Shown here in pieces: positions 15,111-22,408 of a stretch of 64,000 nucleotides of DNA (position 1 is the first letter of the stretch; the number at the start of each line of letters is the position of its first letter). The notes below the pieces were generated by a model, which saw only the letters and a list, made by a program, of their open reading frames with translations, ran no database searches and was not told where the DNA came from. Source of the DNA: JBASEY01 sp049652745 (GTDB lineage Bacteria; CSSED10-310); the NCBI GenBank assembly GCA_049652745.1, contig JBASEY010000021.1, forward strand, positions 1 through 64,000. The letters are read 5' to 3'. Made by a program: the position numbers and the translations under genes.

Positions 15111-16169
15111 TCAGTCCTTCATTTGTTTCTTATACGATTTGATGAACCGTCCAAAAGCCTTATCCTTTTTCCGTTTGTCCAGGTAGGACATCTCATAGTA
15201 CTCTGACTCTTTTTTGAGCTTGATATAGCTGTAATAGCGATCTTCACTCAATTCGCCACGTTTGACCGCAGCTCGGATGGCACAGCCGGAATCGAGTTCG
15301 TGGCTACAATTCGCATAGCGACAATTTGCGGAAAGGATGACAATGTCTTCAAAACCTACGTTGACCCCATCACCCGTAGCAACAAGACCCAGCTCTCGCA
15401 TACCAGGTGTATCAATCAACATAGCACCTTGATCAAGAACGATGAGCTGGCGGCGCGAGGTCGTATGGGTGCCTTCTCCCGTACCGCTGACAGCCTTTGT
15501 GTCATAAGTGTCTTGACCGATCAGGCGGTTGATGAGTGTTGTCTTCCCAACACCCGATGAACCAAGTAGGCAATACGTTCTTCCCGGAGATAATGTCTGT
15601 TGAAACTCGTCAAACCCGATACCGCTAATATTACTGAGGGCAAGCACTCTGGCCTTCGTGGCCGTCGATCTAATGATCGCCAGCTTCTGTTCCAATTCAT
15701 CCTGAGTAATCAAGTCCGTCTTCGTAAGAATGACAATAGGTTCAACGTGTCCGTCCGCTGCCATTACCAGATATCGATCCAAACGGCGGGGGTTAAAATC
15801 GAAGTGACATGACTGAACAATGAAGGCAACATCTATGTTGGACGCAATCATCTGGAAATCGACGTTCACACCCGCAGACTTACGCCGAAGGAACGTCTTT
15901 CGCGGAAAAACTCGGTGGATAATTGCTGCTGTGTTATCGTTATAATATTGCGCTGTCACCCAATCTCCGACACACGGCAGATCGACGGGACTTTCAGCCT
16001 GATATGAAAGCTTCCCTGTCAGCTCAGCCGGAATTTCTCCAGATTCGTTCATTATAAGATACGAACCGCGGTCAACTACGGATATGCGGGCAAAACTGCA
16101 CCCTTCCTGGCGGAACTCCGTGGAATAATCTTCAAACCATTGGTCAAAACCCAAACCTCTTATTTTCAT
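15111..16169 (-). CDS. rsgA: RsgA-type ribosome-associated GTPase carried as a cassette
   Basis: A 352-residue circularly permuted GTPase. The N-terminal OB-fold occupies about 1-100. The G motifs appear in permuted order: G4 TKTD at 150-153, G1 GSSGVGKTT at 203-211 and G3 DTPG at 253-256. A zinc knuckle (C283, C288, H290, C296) and a basic C-terminus follow. RsgA acts in late maturation of the 30S ribosomal subunit. The length and all motifs are complete, so it should be functional. It has no strong ribosome site, and it is flanked by a 127-bp attC upstream and a 59-bp attC downstream. A housekeeping-type gene in a cassette is unusual; a chromosomal copy may also exist. Confidence 0.93.
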   Translation of the reverse strand: MKIRGLGFDQWFEDYSTEFRQEGCSFARISVVDRGSYLIMNESGEIPAELTGKLSYQAESPVDLPCVGDWVTAQYYNDNTAAIIHRVFPRKTFLRRKSAGVNVDFQMIASNIDVAFIVQSCHFDFNPRRLDRYLVMAADGHVEPIVILTKTDLITQDELEQKLAIIRSTATKARVLALSNISGIGFDEFQQTLSPGRTYCLLGSSGVGKTTLINRLIGQDTYDTKAVSGTGEGTHTTSRRQLIVLDQGAMLIDTPGMRELGLVATGDGVNVGFEDIVILSANCRYANCSHELDSGCAIRAAVKRGELSEDRYYSYIKLKKESEYYEMSYLDKRKKDKAFGRFIKSYKKQMKD

Positions 16170-16180
16170 ATCGTTGTATC

Positions 16181-16307
16181 ACCGAACGGGTTGCGTTTGC
16201 GGCGGCGGGGCGGACTTGGACTCACCACCAAAGCCGAGATTTCACCAGCCGACGACCGCCTGTCCTGGCGGGCCGTGCCCCGCCGTCCGCTGCACGCTGT
16301 GTTGGGC
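16181..16307 (-). other. Long attC-like site (127 bp) of the GNAT cassette
   Basis: Minus strand: GCCCAAC opens and GTTCGGT closes the site. Long G/C-rich arms (ACGGCGGGGC near one end, GCCCCGCCGCCGC near the other) can pair, enclosing a further GC-rich region. Its length lies in the upper range for attC sites and about twice that of its neighbours here. Confidence 0.75.
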
Positions 16308-16332
16308 GGCGATTCTGTATATTCGATGTCTT

Positions 16333-17121
16333 TCATTGCGTACCGCTTTTTTCTTGCAATAGTTTTATCAGTTGCCTGCCATCCAATGGATGATAACTCA
16401 ACAATTCTCCATTCAGCAAGATATTGATAACGCCGTAAACGCAAGGTGCATTCTGCGCTTCTTTGTAAGTACGTAGGTGAATCACTGTGGAAGGGATACC
16501 CATGTCATCTGCGACATTCATCATTTCGTCTATCGAATGTTGTATATATGGACATTGGTCGCTTTTGATAATTACCAAGCCTTTGTTGTAGCTTTTGGTT
16601 CGCTTCCTGTTATTAAATTTGGGCAAGGGCGCATATTTCAAGAGTGGCTTGACCCACAATTCGAATGCTGGCGGAGCCGCGTCAACTTGTTCAAAGCCAT
16701 GCTTGAGAAAAATCTTTTTGCTGGGCAACCATGTATCGTTGGTCGTCGCAACAGCAACACCATAGTAATTATTGCTTTGCGCGTCTCGTAAGCACTCTTG
16801 CAAGAGCAGTGAGCCATAGCCTTGCGCTTTATGATGTCCAAGCACCCAGAAGCAGTGGATAAACAAATAGCCAGTAGCATCCACGCCACGCCATGCATAT
16901 TCGCCGGGAATATATTCGATAAATCCAACATTACGATCATTGACTTGGCACAATTTGTATCGCAAACCTTCTCTGAAACGGGCTTCTAGCCAAGAAGTTT
17001 TGCGGTCATAACCTTGGCGGTGGCGAACTGAGACGGCGCAGAAGGTTCTATGCTTGTGGATGTTATCTCCATCCAAACTGATAATTTCAACCTTGGGACG
17101 ATTCGCTGTTTTTGCCTTCAT
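16333..17121 (-). CDS. GNAT acetyltransferase with a C-terminal YoaP-like domain
   Basis: A 262-residue two-domain protein. Residues 8-160 form a GNAT fold, with HKAQGYGSLLLQECLRDA as the acetyl-CoA-binding motif A and KIFLKHGFEQVD as motif B. Residues 185-255 (VIIKSDQCPYIQHSIDEMM and HLRTYKEAQNAPCVYGV) match the YoaP-like thioredoxin-fold domain. The acetyl acceptor is unknown. The ATG sits directly at the end of the preceding attC. This gene type is also seen as a free-standing chromosomal gene in many bacteria. Confidence 0.88.
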   Translation of the reverse strand: MKAKTANRPKVEIISLDGDNIHKHRTFCAVSVRHRQGYDRKTSWLEARFREGLRYKLCQVNDRNVGFIEYIPGEYAWRGVDATGYLFIHCFWVLGHHKAQGYGSLLLQECLRDAQSNNYYGVAVATTNDTWLPSKKIFLKHGFEQVDAAPPAFELWVKPLLKYAPLPKFNNRKRTKSYNKGLVIIKSDQCPYIQHSIDEMMNVADDMGIPSTVIHLRTYKEAQNAPCVYGVINILLNGELLSYHPLDGRQLIKLLQEKSGTQ

Positions 17122-17127
17122 GATAAT

Positions 17128-17171
17128 GTTAGCCGCCGCCGTAGGCGGTCGGCTGCGACGAATTGTTAGGC
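17128..17171 (-). other. attC-like site of the VOC cassette, degenerate end
   Basis: Minus strand: GCCTAACAATTCGTCGCAGC, CGACCGCCTACGGCGGCGGC, TAACATTATC. It matches the classical short attC pattern, but the closing GTTRRRY is replaced by ATGAAGG, the start of the next gene. Confidence 0.75.
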
Positions 17172-17181
17172 CTGCAGTGAT

Positions 17182-17541
17182 TCACTTGTCTGACCAAACG
17201 GCAAGTTCGTTGCCGCTTGGCTCCTTGAAATGAAACCGCCGCCCGCCTGGAAAAGAAAATATGTCTCGGGTGACCGAGCCCCCAGCGCCAAGCACTTTGT
17301 CCCGCGTTGCCTCAAGGTTGGAAGAAAACAAGACTACCAGCGGCTGAGTTGGACGGTGTGCCGGGTCTGCATTGAACCCGCTGCCCAAGCCACCGCTGTT
17401 TGTATCGGCATAGTCGTCGCCCCAATCTTGGTACGACCAGCCGAAAGCCTCAGAGAAGAAACGCTTGGACTGAGCAAGACCAAAAATATCTTTGGCCGGA
17501 AACTCGACAAAATTGATGTGATTGTCTTTTCGATTTTCCAT
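17182..17541 (-). CDS. VOC (glyoxalase/bleomycin-resistance) family protein
   Basis: A 119-residue single vicinal-oxygen-chelate unit. The pattern NFVEFPAKDIFGLAQSKRFF at the start, WSYQDWGDDYADT, PLVVLFSSNLEATRDKVLGA and FKEPSGNELAVWSD at the end is typical of small VOC proteins. It is close in layout to the bleomycin-resistance-like members often found in integron cassettes. The metal ligands cannot be assigned with certainty; the final Glu in GNELAVW is one likely ligand. The substrate is unknown. It is the first cassette behind platform D, with GAGGTGACC before the ATG. Confidence 0.88.
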   Translation of the reverse strand: MENRKDNHINFVEFPAKDIFGLAQSKRFFSEAFGWSYQDWGDDYADTNSGGLGSGFNADPAHRPTQPLVVLFSSNLEATRDKVLGAGGSVTRDIFSFPGGRRFHFKEPSGNELAVWSDK

Positions 17542-17570
17542 CGGTCACCTCGACGTTTCGATGTGTGCCC

Positions 17571-17738
17571 AACAATGTTTATATGGTTTCATCATAACAC
17601 CTTTGGGCCGTATCATAGCGGTATGGTACCCCATCTGTAATCTTCCCGCAACACCCGCATTTACAGAAGATCAGGCTATGTTCTGCACTGAACACGGGGA
17701 ATATATGGTTTCCAAATAAGTCACCTTCGCTCCTTCTC
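17571..17738 (-). other. attI-like platform D
   Basis: Fourth copy of the platform, with GTT at 17571-17573. It is the most diverged: the -10 element has decayed and the leader begins ATGATGAAA. The length from the integrase stop to the GTT is still the same as in platforms A and C. Confidence 0.75.
17623..17651 (-). promoter_or_regulatory. Cassette promoter in platform D, weakened
   Basis: Minus strand: TTGCGG (17651-17646), a 17-base spacer and TACCAT (17628-17623). Two changes in the -10 box relative to the other platforms should lower its activity. Confidence 0.4.
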
Positions 17739-17786
17739 TACAAATCGTCCATCAGACTTTTGACGCCCTTGCTGCCCCGGTTCAAA
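17739..17786 (-). pseudogene. intI: Integron integrase 3' fragment, copy D
   Basis: Only the last 15 codons remain: LNRGSKGVKSLMDDL and a TAG stop on the minus strand. The 5' edge meets a GGGGACAGACTTCC repeat copy at about 17791-17806. Confidence 0.75.
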
Positions 17787-18440
17787 TTCTGGAAGTCTGT
17801 CCCCTAATTAATGGTTTCTGATGTCCAAAACTAGATGACTGTTTACTGAATATTGACTGCGCATCCCCAATGACTGTTTGAATCCGATTTCAAAGATTAC
17901 AAAGATGGGCACGATTAGATTCCAAGAAAGAAAAGACTAATCCTGTTAATCCTTTAATCCTGTAATCGTGTTCAGACAAAGCGGAACTCTTCGAGCAAAG
18001 TTCTGCGTTTCTGGTTTCTTATACTATTTTTCCGAAGTCTGTCCCCAAATTAGAGGCGTTCTACTGACGCAGAACGCCGTTCCTGGTTTCTGGTACTGGG
18101 TTTCTGGTTAGGTCTTTCTGTTGATTATTACGGGTAAGATTTCTTGGGCAAATAATAGGATTTTTAAAGCTGAAATCTACTAATTGTAAATTGGCTATTG
18201 GACAATTGGACATTGGATATTGGATATTGAACCTCAACCCCTTATCCCTTCCGTCTCACCTCTACCCGTTTCCAGATGTCTGTCCCCAAGTAGTGCTGAG
18301 TCCTGAGTTGGGGATTTACAGTTGATTTAGGTTAAGCGAGTTTTCTGATTAGAACGAGAAAACTAAAGCCACCGAAGTCCAACACTTGGTGATTGGTCAT
18401 TGGATATTGAAAGTCCCCCGCCTTCCCCCTTTGCAGATGT
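17787..18440. other. Gene-free stretch built of dispersed intergenic repeats
   Basis: About 650 bases with no gene. Copies of the GGGGACAGAC repeat (minus strand) lie at about 17791-17806, 18031-18052 and 18271-18290. Between them are word-like strings such as GGTTTCTGGTACTGGGTTTC (18078-18110), GGACATTGGATATTGG (18205-18225) and CCCCTTATCCCTTCCGTCTC (18237-18256). The same families occur near 2.4, 10.6 and 61.2 kb. Confidence 0.55.
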
Positions 18441-18852
18441 CTAGACACATGCCATGATTATAGCCGGCACTCCAGCCAACGTGTCCGCTGCAACACTACC
18501 GAAGAGAAGGGCGGATACTGTCGGCATGCCCGTCGAACGAAATGCAAAGGCTGCGTCATTAAGAACTATTCCCTGCAACAGAACCACAATGCCCGTGGTG
18601 ATGAGGAAAGCTGTTATGGCACGGTCTCGAGTGCTTGGCGATGAGTAGTAGAGCCATTCCAGCAAGAAGATGCAGCCCGGCACTCACTCAAAAGGCCGGT
18701 ACTGCACGATCAGGGGTGACGTGTGGAAGCGTGGTGACACAAACCGGCGGAATGACGCCGATTGCCAAGACCAGAGCCACCACATCAACTTTGGTGGCTG
18801 ATGTCATGAGAAGAGATCTGTTCCGACGATTATCGATCGATTCCGGTGTCAT
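18441..18852 (-). pseudogene. Broken small membrane-protein cassette
   Basis: From an ATG at 18852 the minus strand reads MTPESIDNRRNRSLL and a hydrophobic VDVVALVLAIGVIPPVCV. An in-frame TGA (18688-18690) follows, then a further hydrophobic helix (AGLHLLAGMALLLIA). After a frame change come AITAFLITTGIVVLLQGIVL and LLFGSVAADTLAGVPAIIM. This looks like a four-helix membrane protein damaged by a stop and a frameshift. The 3' end is cut at an AGACATCTGC copy of the dispersed repeat. The function is unknown and the reconstruction is tentative. Confidence 0.4.
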
Positions 18853-19022
18853 TTTTCCTCATTATGACCTAATGCCCTGAGTTCATCCGACGCTATAGTC
18901 GGTCGATTGAATCTGATTTTATGTTTACAGAAAACCGCATCGAACACCCGCACATGGCTGATGTTATCGTTCTCTTTCAAGTCGTTTGCGGCGGGTAGCA
19001 GCAACCCTTTTTTAGCTCAAGC

Positions 19023-19763
19023 TCATCTTCCATCGACGTCGAGAAGCCGGGTTCGCTTTTTCAATGTTCTCAATGTCAGCCACACCACAAACCCGAAGGC
19101 GAGAGCCACAATCCATCCCCAATCAAATTCCAATCTGTGCTTAGTGAAAAGTTCCCCAAGCGTTTCAAGCAGAAACAGGCTGACGATCACGGCAAAGAAG
19201 CCGTTGTATTCGCGCCTGAGCACATTCTTGAACGAGAACGGCAGCGCCGACTTCTTGAAGTTTCGGAACCTTGGAATGAAAACCGGGGTACAATCGGCCC
19301 AAGCGAGATACTCCTCACCGAACTTGGATCTGAGATAAGCTTCTTCTGCAAAGATGATGCGTTCGTAGTAGAGCCAAAACACAAGGATATAGATTAACGT
19401 CAACCACCATTGATGGGCAAAAAGAATGACACCGAGGCCCATGAAAAAGTTGCCGAGATACAAGGGGTTGCGCGTGACAGAGTAGGCTCCGGTGGTGTTG
19501 AGCGTATCCGCCACCTGCTGTTCGGTGTTTCGACCGGAAGTCCCTTTGGGTGTATATCCAATCGTATATGAGCGGATAGCCAGGCCTGTATAACTGACAA
19601 TGAGACAAATAACCTCCCATATGTGGTCAAGCGTCTCACTATGGCCAGGATATTCGTACTCTCGAAGCGCCAGGAGGATAATGCCAAGGCCGGCAAGGGG
19701 AAGATAGCTCCGCCAACGAAATAACCAATTACCTGAATGTTCGAAGTCTTCTTTTAGCGCCAA
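19023..19763 (-). CDS. ICMT-like integral membrane methyltransferase (cassette gene, larger)
   Basis: A 246-residue membrane protein with about six hydrophobic segments and the isoprenylcysteine carboxyl methyltransferase / PEMT signature GAYSVTRNPLYLGNFFMGLG followed by EEAYLRSKFGEEYLAW. Members use S-adenosylmethionine to methylate membrane-borne acceptors; the acceptor here is unknown. A TTG start at 19763 is chosen because AAAGGAG lies 6 bases upstream and the frame beyond it runs through the attC. A related but clearly different protein is encoded two cassettes upstream (20642-21256). Confidence 0.82.
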   Translation of the reverse strand: MALKEDFEHSGNWLFRWRSYLPLAGLGIILLALREYEYPGHSETLDHIWEVICLIVSYTGLAIRSYTIGYTPKGTSGRNTEQQVADTLNTTGAYSVTRNPLYLGNFFMGLGVILFAHQWWLTLIYILVFWLYYERIIFAEEAYLRSKFGEEYLAWADCTPVFIPRFRNFKKSALPFSFKNVLRREYNGFFAVIVSLFLLETLGELFTKHRLEFDWGWIVALAFGFVVWLTLRTLKKRTRLLDVDGR

Positions 19764-19778
19764 GTCATTCTCCTTTCC

Positions 19779-19837
19779 GTCGAACACCCTGAGTTCCGCC
19801 GACGTCAGCGGTGGTCGGCTGCAAAGAAAGGTTAAGT
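19779..19837 (-). other. attC-like site of the ParB-like cassette
   Basis: Minus strand: ACTTAAC opens and GTTCGAC closes a 59-base site with the arms GCAGCCGACCACCGC and TCGGCGGAACTC around TGACG. The upstream gene ends inside it. Confidence 0.75.
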
Positions 19838-20218
19838 CTCGCCATAAGGCAGATCGTCCGGATCTATTCCAACATAGTCCGGTGGCGGAAGAAGCGGAAG
19901 ACAATATGCCGATACATATTGTCGACCTTCTAAATATGCTTTGACAACGCGGTGCATGCCATCCATGACTCTTCCTTCCGGACAGACAATGATGGGATGC
20001 GATAGATCCGCAGATTGAATTAACCGGATATGGTTCGAGATAGATTTACAGGTGGGTTTATCGCCCTCCAAGTCATACCAGTAAGGCTCATTCAATTCGC
20101 GTATATCGCTGAGTGGCAATTCGATCGCCTCCAGGTTCGTCGTGAGCGAAACGAGATTATCGATGTCCCAAGCCAGGAGCCCTTGGTCGCTTTTTCGGAG
20201 GTAATATTGCTTTCGCAT
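19832..20218 (-). CDS. Small ParB/sulfiredoxin-fold cassette protein
   Basis: A 128-residue protein whose second half contains HPIIVCPEGRVMDGMHRVVKA, the core of the ParB-like N-terminal (Srx) fold, with the conserved DGMHR motif that in ParB relatives contacts a nucleotide phosphate. The N-terminal half (YYLRKSDQGLLAWDIDNLV) is probably a regulatory or lid region. The biochemical role is unknown. It ends in the attC. The ATG at 20218 lies 17 bases past the preceding attC, where the GAGGTAAACC string gives a ribosome site. Confidence 0.75.
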   Translation of the reverse strand: MRKQYYLRKSDQGLLAWDIDNLVSLTTNLEAIELPLSDIRELNEPYWYDLEGDKPTCKSISNHIRLIQSADLSHPIIVCPEGRVMDGMHRVVKAYLEGRQYVSAYCLPLLPPPDYVGIDPDDLPYGET

Positions 20219-20234
20219 ATGGTTTACCTCTTGG

Positions 20235-20276
20235 CATCAACCGCCGTTATTGGTGTTCGGCTGTGTCGAGTTATTT
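20235..20276 (-). other. Very short attC-like site
   Basis: Minus strand: AAATAAC opens and GTTGATG closes only 42 bases, containing CAGCCGAACACCAATAACGGC. This is shorter than usual attC sites, so it may be a deletion derivative. Confidence 0.45.
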
Positions 20277-20542
20277 GAAATCGTGCTTTCATCGTGTTTT
20301 TCTTTGGGCGTTGCCCAGAGAACAAAATCTCCGAGAAGTTTCAACTTATATTGTAGCGCAAAGATATTAAAAGGCAATGCTGGTCGTGAGATTGCCAAGA
20401 GTTTTTCATCCATTTGACGGCCTAGCCTCTGTTGTCTAGAAGTATTACAGTTACTAACTTTTCCCGTTGGTCTCTGGCAGGAATTCCAACAGGTATAACT
20501 CACAGAACGGATAAAGAATGAAGCCTCGTTAACGTCAAGCAT
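20237..20542 (-). CDS. Hypothetical cassette protein
   Basis: A 101-codon frame between two better-supported cassettes. The first 40 residues are rich in Cys and Ser and may not be real coding sequence. From the ATG at about 20413 the frame reads MDEKLLAISRPALPF and LQYKLKLLGDFVLWA, which looks like a genuine amphipathic protein. The tail NNSTQPNTNNGG is encoded within the attC. I do not recognise a family, and the start is open. Confidence 0.35.
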   Translation of the reverse strand: MLDVNEASFFIRSVSYTCWNSCQRPTGKVSNCNTSRQQRLGRQMDEKLLAISRPALPFNIFALQYKLKLLGDFVLWATPKEKHDESTISNNSTQPNTNNGG

Positions 20543-20641
20543 GATCCTCGGTTAAGCCATAGTAGGCTGTAAAAGATCCGTAGCGCTCCACACTTCGATT
20601 CGGCTGGATGGCATTCGTGGAACTATTAGTGACACGTCCTA

Positions 20642-21256
20642 TCAGTACAAGGTCAACAACGTCGGGATAATGCCAACCTCCCGCAAGGCTTCGCCCAATT
20701 CCAGAATGCTCAGCAGCCACACAAACGCCAGCGCATCGAAGAGCGCGCCGCGAAACTTGCGCAGGTTGACCTCCAAAAATTCCGGCTCGGTATATCGTGA
20801 GAATCGAGGGAAAAAGCGCGGAGTCGAAGCGACATAAGCGTCGAACGCGTCTCCGTGGATTTCACGCAACCTGTTTTCCTCAGCTCGAATAACAGATGGA
20901 TAGGCCATAGCGAACAGCAATATCAGCACTATCGGAACGGTAAACGTCTCGGAAGCGAGCCCAATACCAATAGCACCGACAGCACTGAAAAAATACAAAG
21001 GGTTACGGGTCATCGAATACGGCCCGGCCGTGACAAGGTTTTTCGTCTTGTGCCCGCATATGTACAGGGAGCACCACAGTCTTCCAATGCTTGCGACGCC
21101 AACCAACACACAACCCATCGCAAAGATCAAGCCGTCTATCGGCGGGCGTTTATCCCACGCTGACGCCGTTACCAGAAGAACGGCCGCCAACGGCCAAATG
21201 ATCAGTCGCGAAATCAGAATGCGTCGGCGTGCGAAAAAAGACGTCTCATTACTCAT
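20642..21256 (-). CDS. ICMT-like integral membrane methyltransferase (cassette gene, smaller)
   Basis: A 204-residue membrane protein with about five hydrophobic segments and the ICMT/PEMT motif AGPYSMTRNPLYFFSAVGAIG followed by EENRLREIHGDAFDAYVAS. The family methylates lipid-like or isoprenylated acceptors with S-adenosylmethionine. It is the most upstream cassette in the minus-strand direction. The region before it (21257 on) shows neither an attI platform nor an integrase, so it is the current left boundary of the recognisable array. No clear attC follows it. Confidence 0.82.
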   Translation of the reverse strand: MSNETSFFARRRILISRLIIWPLAAVLLVTASAWDKRPPIDGLIFAMGCVLVGVASIGRLWCSLYICGHKTKNLVTAGPYSMTRNPLYFFSAVGAIGIGLASETFTVPIVLILLFAMAYPSVIRAEENRLREIHGDAFDAYVASTPRFFPRFSRYTEPEFLEVNLRKFRGALFDALAFVWLLSILELGEALREVGIIPTLLTLY

Positions 21257-21696
21257 AGTGGCTCCTGTAACAGTTGAACATCGCTTAAATCTACCCGCAT
21301 AAAATGCAAAATCCTTACATCTTGTCCGTATAAGAAGTTTTGGAATAGTTTATTAGAAAAGCGATAAAATCAGTTCCTTCATTCTTATGGCGCCGACTTA
21401 GCGGGTTAAACGAATATCGCATGCGGATCTGCATTGAAATCCTTCCCTCAAAGCACGTCCACTCGCCCGTCGAGTAACGCCAAACAACTGTAAATAAAAT
21501 ACTACAAGCATGCAAACTACGTCAAACTCCGATTTGAGTTTTTTAACGATCCTCGAGGCGAATTAATTCCTTCACCGACGCTTTCCGACGGTTTTTTAGG
21601 GGGGATATCAATGCAAGGAGTGTAATTGCAGGCAGGATATGGAAGTCAAAAAAGCCGGCTTAATGTCTGCTTTCTAAAGGCTTCTTCGAGGTGCGC
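21257..21696. other. Intergenic region between the cassette array and the exporter
   Basis: About 440 bases without a credible gene. I see no attI platform, no integrase sequence and no clear terminator. Short A/T-rich frames on the minus strand near 21315-21515 lack family features. Confidence 0.4.
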
Positions 21697-22407
21697 TCAT
21701 TCAAACCCACGCCCCTGCCCCGCTTCTTCGTATGTCACCCCGTCGCGGATATGGTAAATACGTTTAAATGTCGGAATGATTTTTTCGTCGTGTGTGACGA
21801 CAATAATCGCCGTTTCGAATTTTTTGGCCATATCGTTCAATATCCGAATCACCGTCAAGGCGCGATCACTATCAAGCGGAGCGGTCGGTTCATCAGCAAG
21901 GATTACCGGAGGTCGATTGACCAGGCCGCGTGCAATTGCGACACGCTGCTGTTCCCCGCCGGAAAGCTGTGACGGCATGGCCTTGGCGCGGTGGTCCACC
22001 TCGAGTTCTTTCAACAAATCCATAGCTTTTTTACGTGCAACGGCGTTTGGTGCTCCGGCCAGCATCGGCAACAAAGCGACATTATCGGTGACGTCAAGAA
22101 ACGGAATCAGATAAGGCGCCTGAAAGATGAAGCCGATTCGGTCCCGTCGCAATGCACGCAGATCTTTGACCTTCCATCCTTCGTCATAAATTGTGTCATC
22201 ACCGAGCATCATTTTTCCAGCGGTCGGCTCGATTACGGCGCCCAAACATTTCAACAGCGTTGTTTTGCCCGAGCCCGACGGACCGATCAAGCCGACAACC
22301 TCACCAGGCGCAACCTGCATGTCGACGTTCTTGAGAGCATCGACGGCGGTATCGCCGCTTCCATAACGCTTTTTTAACCCCTGAATAAATATACCCTTGC
22401 CCGCCAT
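21697..22407 (-). CDS. DevA/LolD-type ABC transporter ATP-binding protein
   Basis: A 236-residue ATPase of the MacB/LolD/DevA class. Walker A GPSGSGKTTLL lies near residue 41, the Q-loop at IFQAPYLIPF, the signature QLSGGEQQRVAIARGL near 144, Walker B VILADEPTAPLD, and the H-loop VVTHDEKI. It starts one base after the permease stop and ends the four-gene operon TetR-HlyD-permease-ATPase. It should energise export or extraction of a substrate through the permease and adaptor encoded upstream. Confidence 0.92.
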   Translation of the reverse strand: MAGKGIFIQGLKKRYGSGDTAVDALKNVDMQVAPGEVVGLIGPSGSGKTTLLKCLGAVIEPTAGKMMLGDDTIYDEGWKVKDLRALRRDRIGFIFQAPYLIPFLDVTDNVALLPMLAGAPNAVARKKAMDLLKELEVDHRAKAMPSQLSGGEQQRVAIARGLVNRPPVILADEPTAPLDSDRALTVIRILNDMAKKFETAIIVVTHDEKIIPTFKRIYHIRDGVTYEEAGQGRGFE

Positions 22408-22408
22408 A

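Larger units (their letters stand above)
10743..21256 (-). mobile_element. Integron-like gene-cassette array with four attI-like platforms
   Basis: For about 10.5 kb every gene lies on the minus strand, and most are separated by attC-like sites (terminal GTTNGGY or GTTATGY and RYYYAAC with an internal imperfect palindrome). Four copies of a conserved platform (11368-11535, 12726-12871, 14581-14748, 17571-17738) end in CATTGTT, after which unrelated cassettes begin. Three are headed by 3' fragments of an integron integrase gene on the same strand as the cassettes. No full integrase is in the window, so integration would need an enzyme encoded elsewhere. Several cassettes are cut short at copies of the GGGGACAGAC repeat. 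The outer limits are approximate. Confidence 0.85.

Noticed and set aside
16166..16444. A 92-codon minus-strand frame between the GNAT and RsgA genes
   Set aside because: It lies over the end of the GNAT gene and the long attC. The composition is that of the hairpin arms, not of a protein.
20535..20720. A 61-codon minus-strand frame downstream of the smaller ICMT gene
   Set aside because: It overlaps the ICMT coding region in another frame and has no family features or ribosome site.
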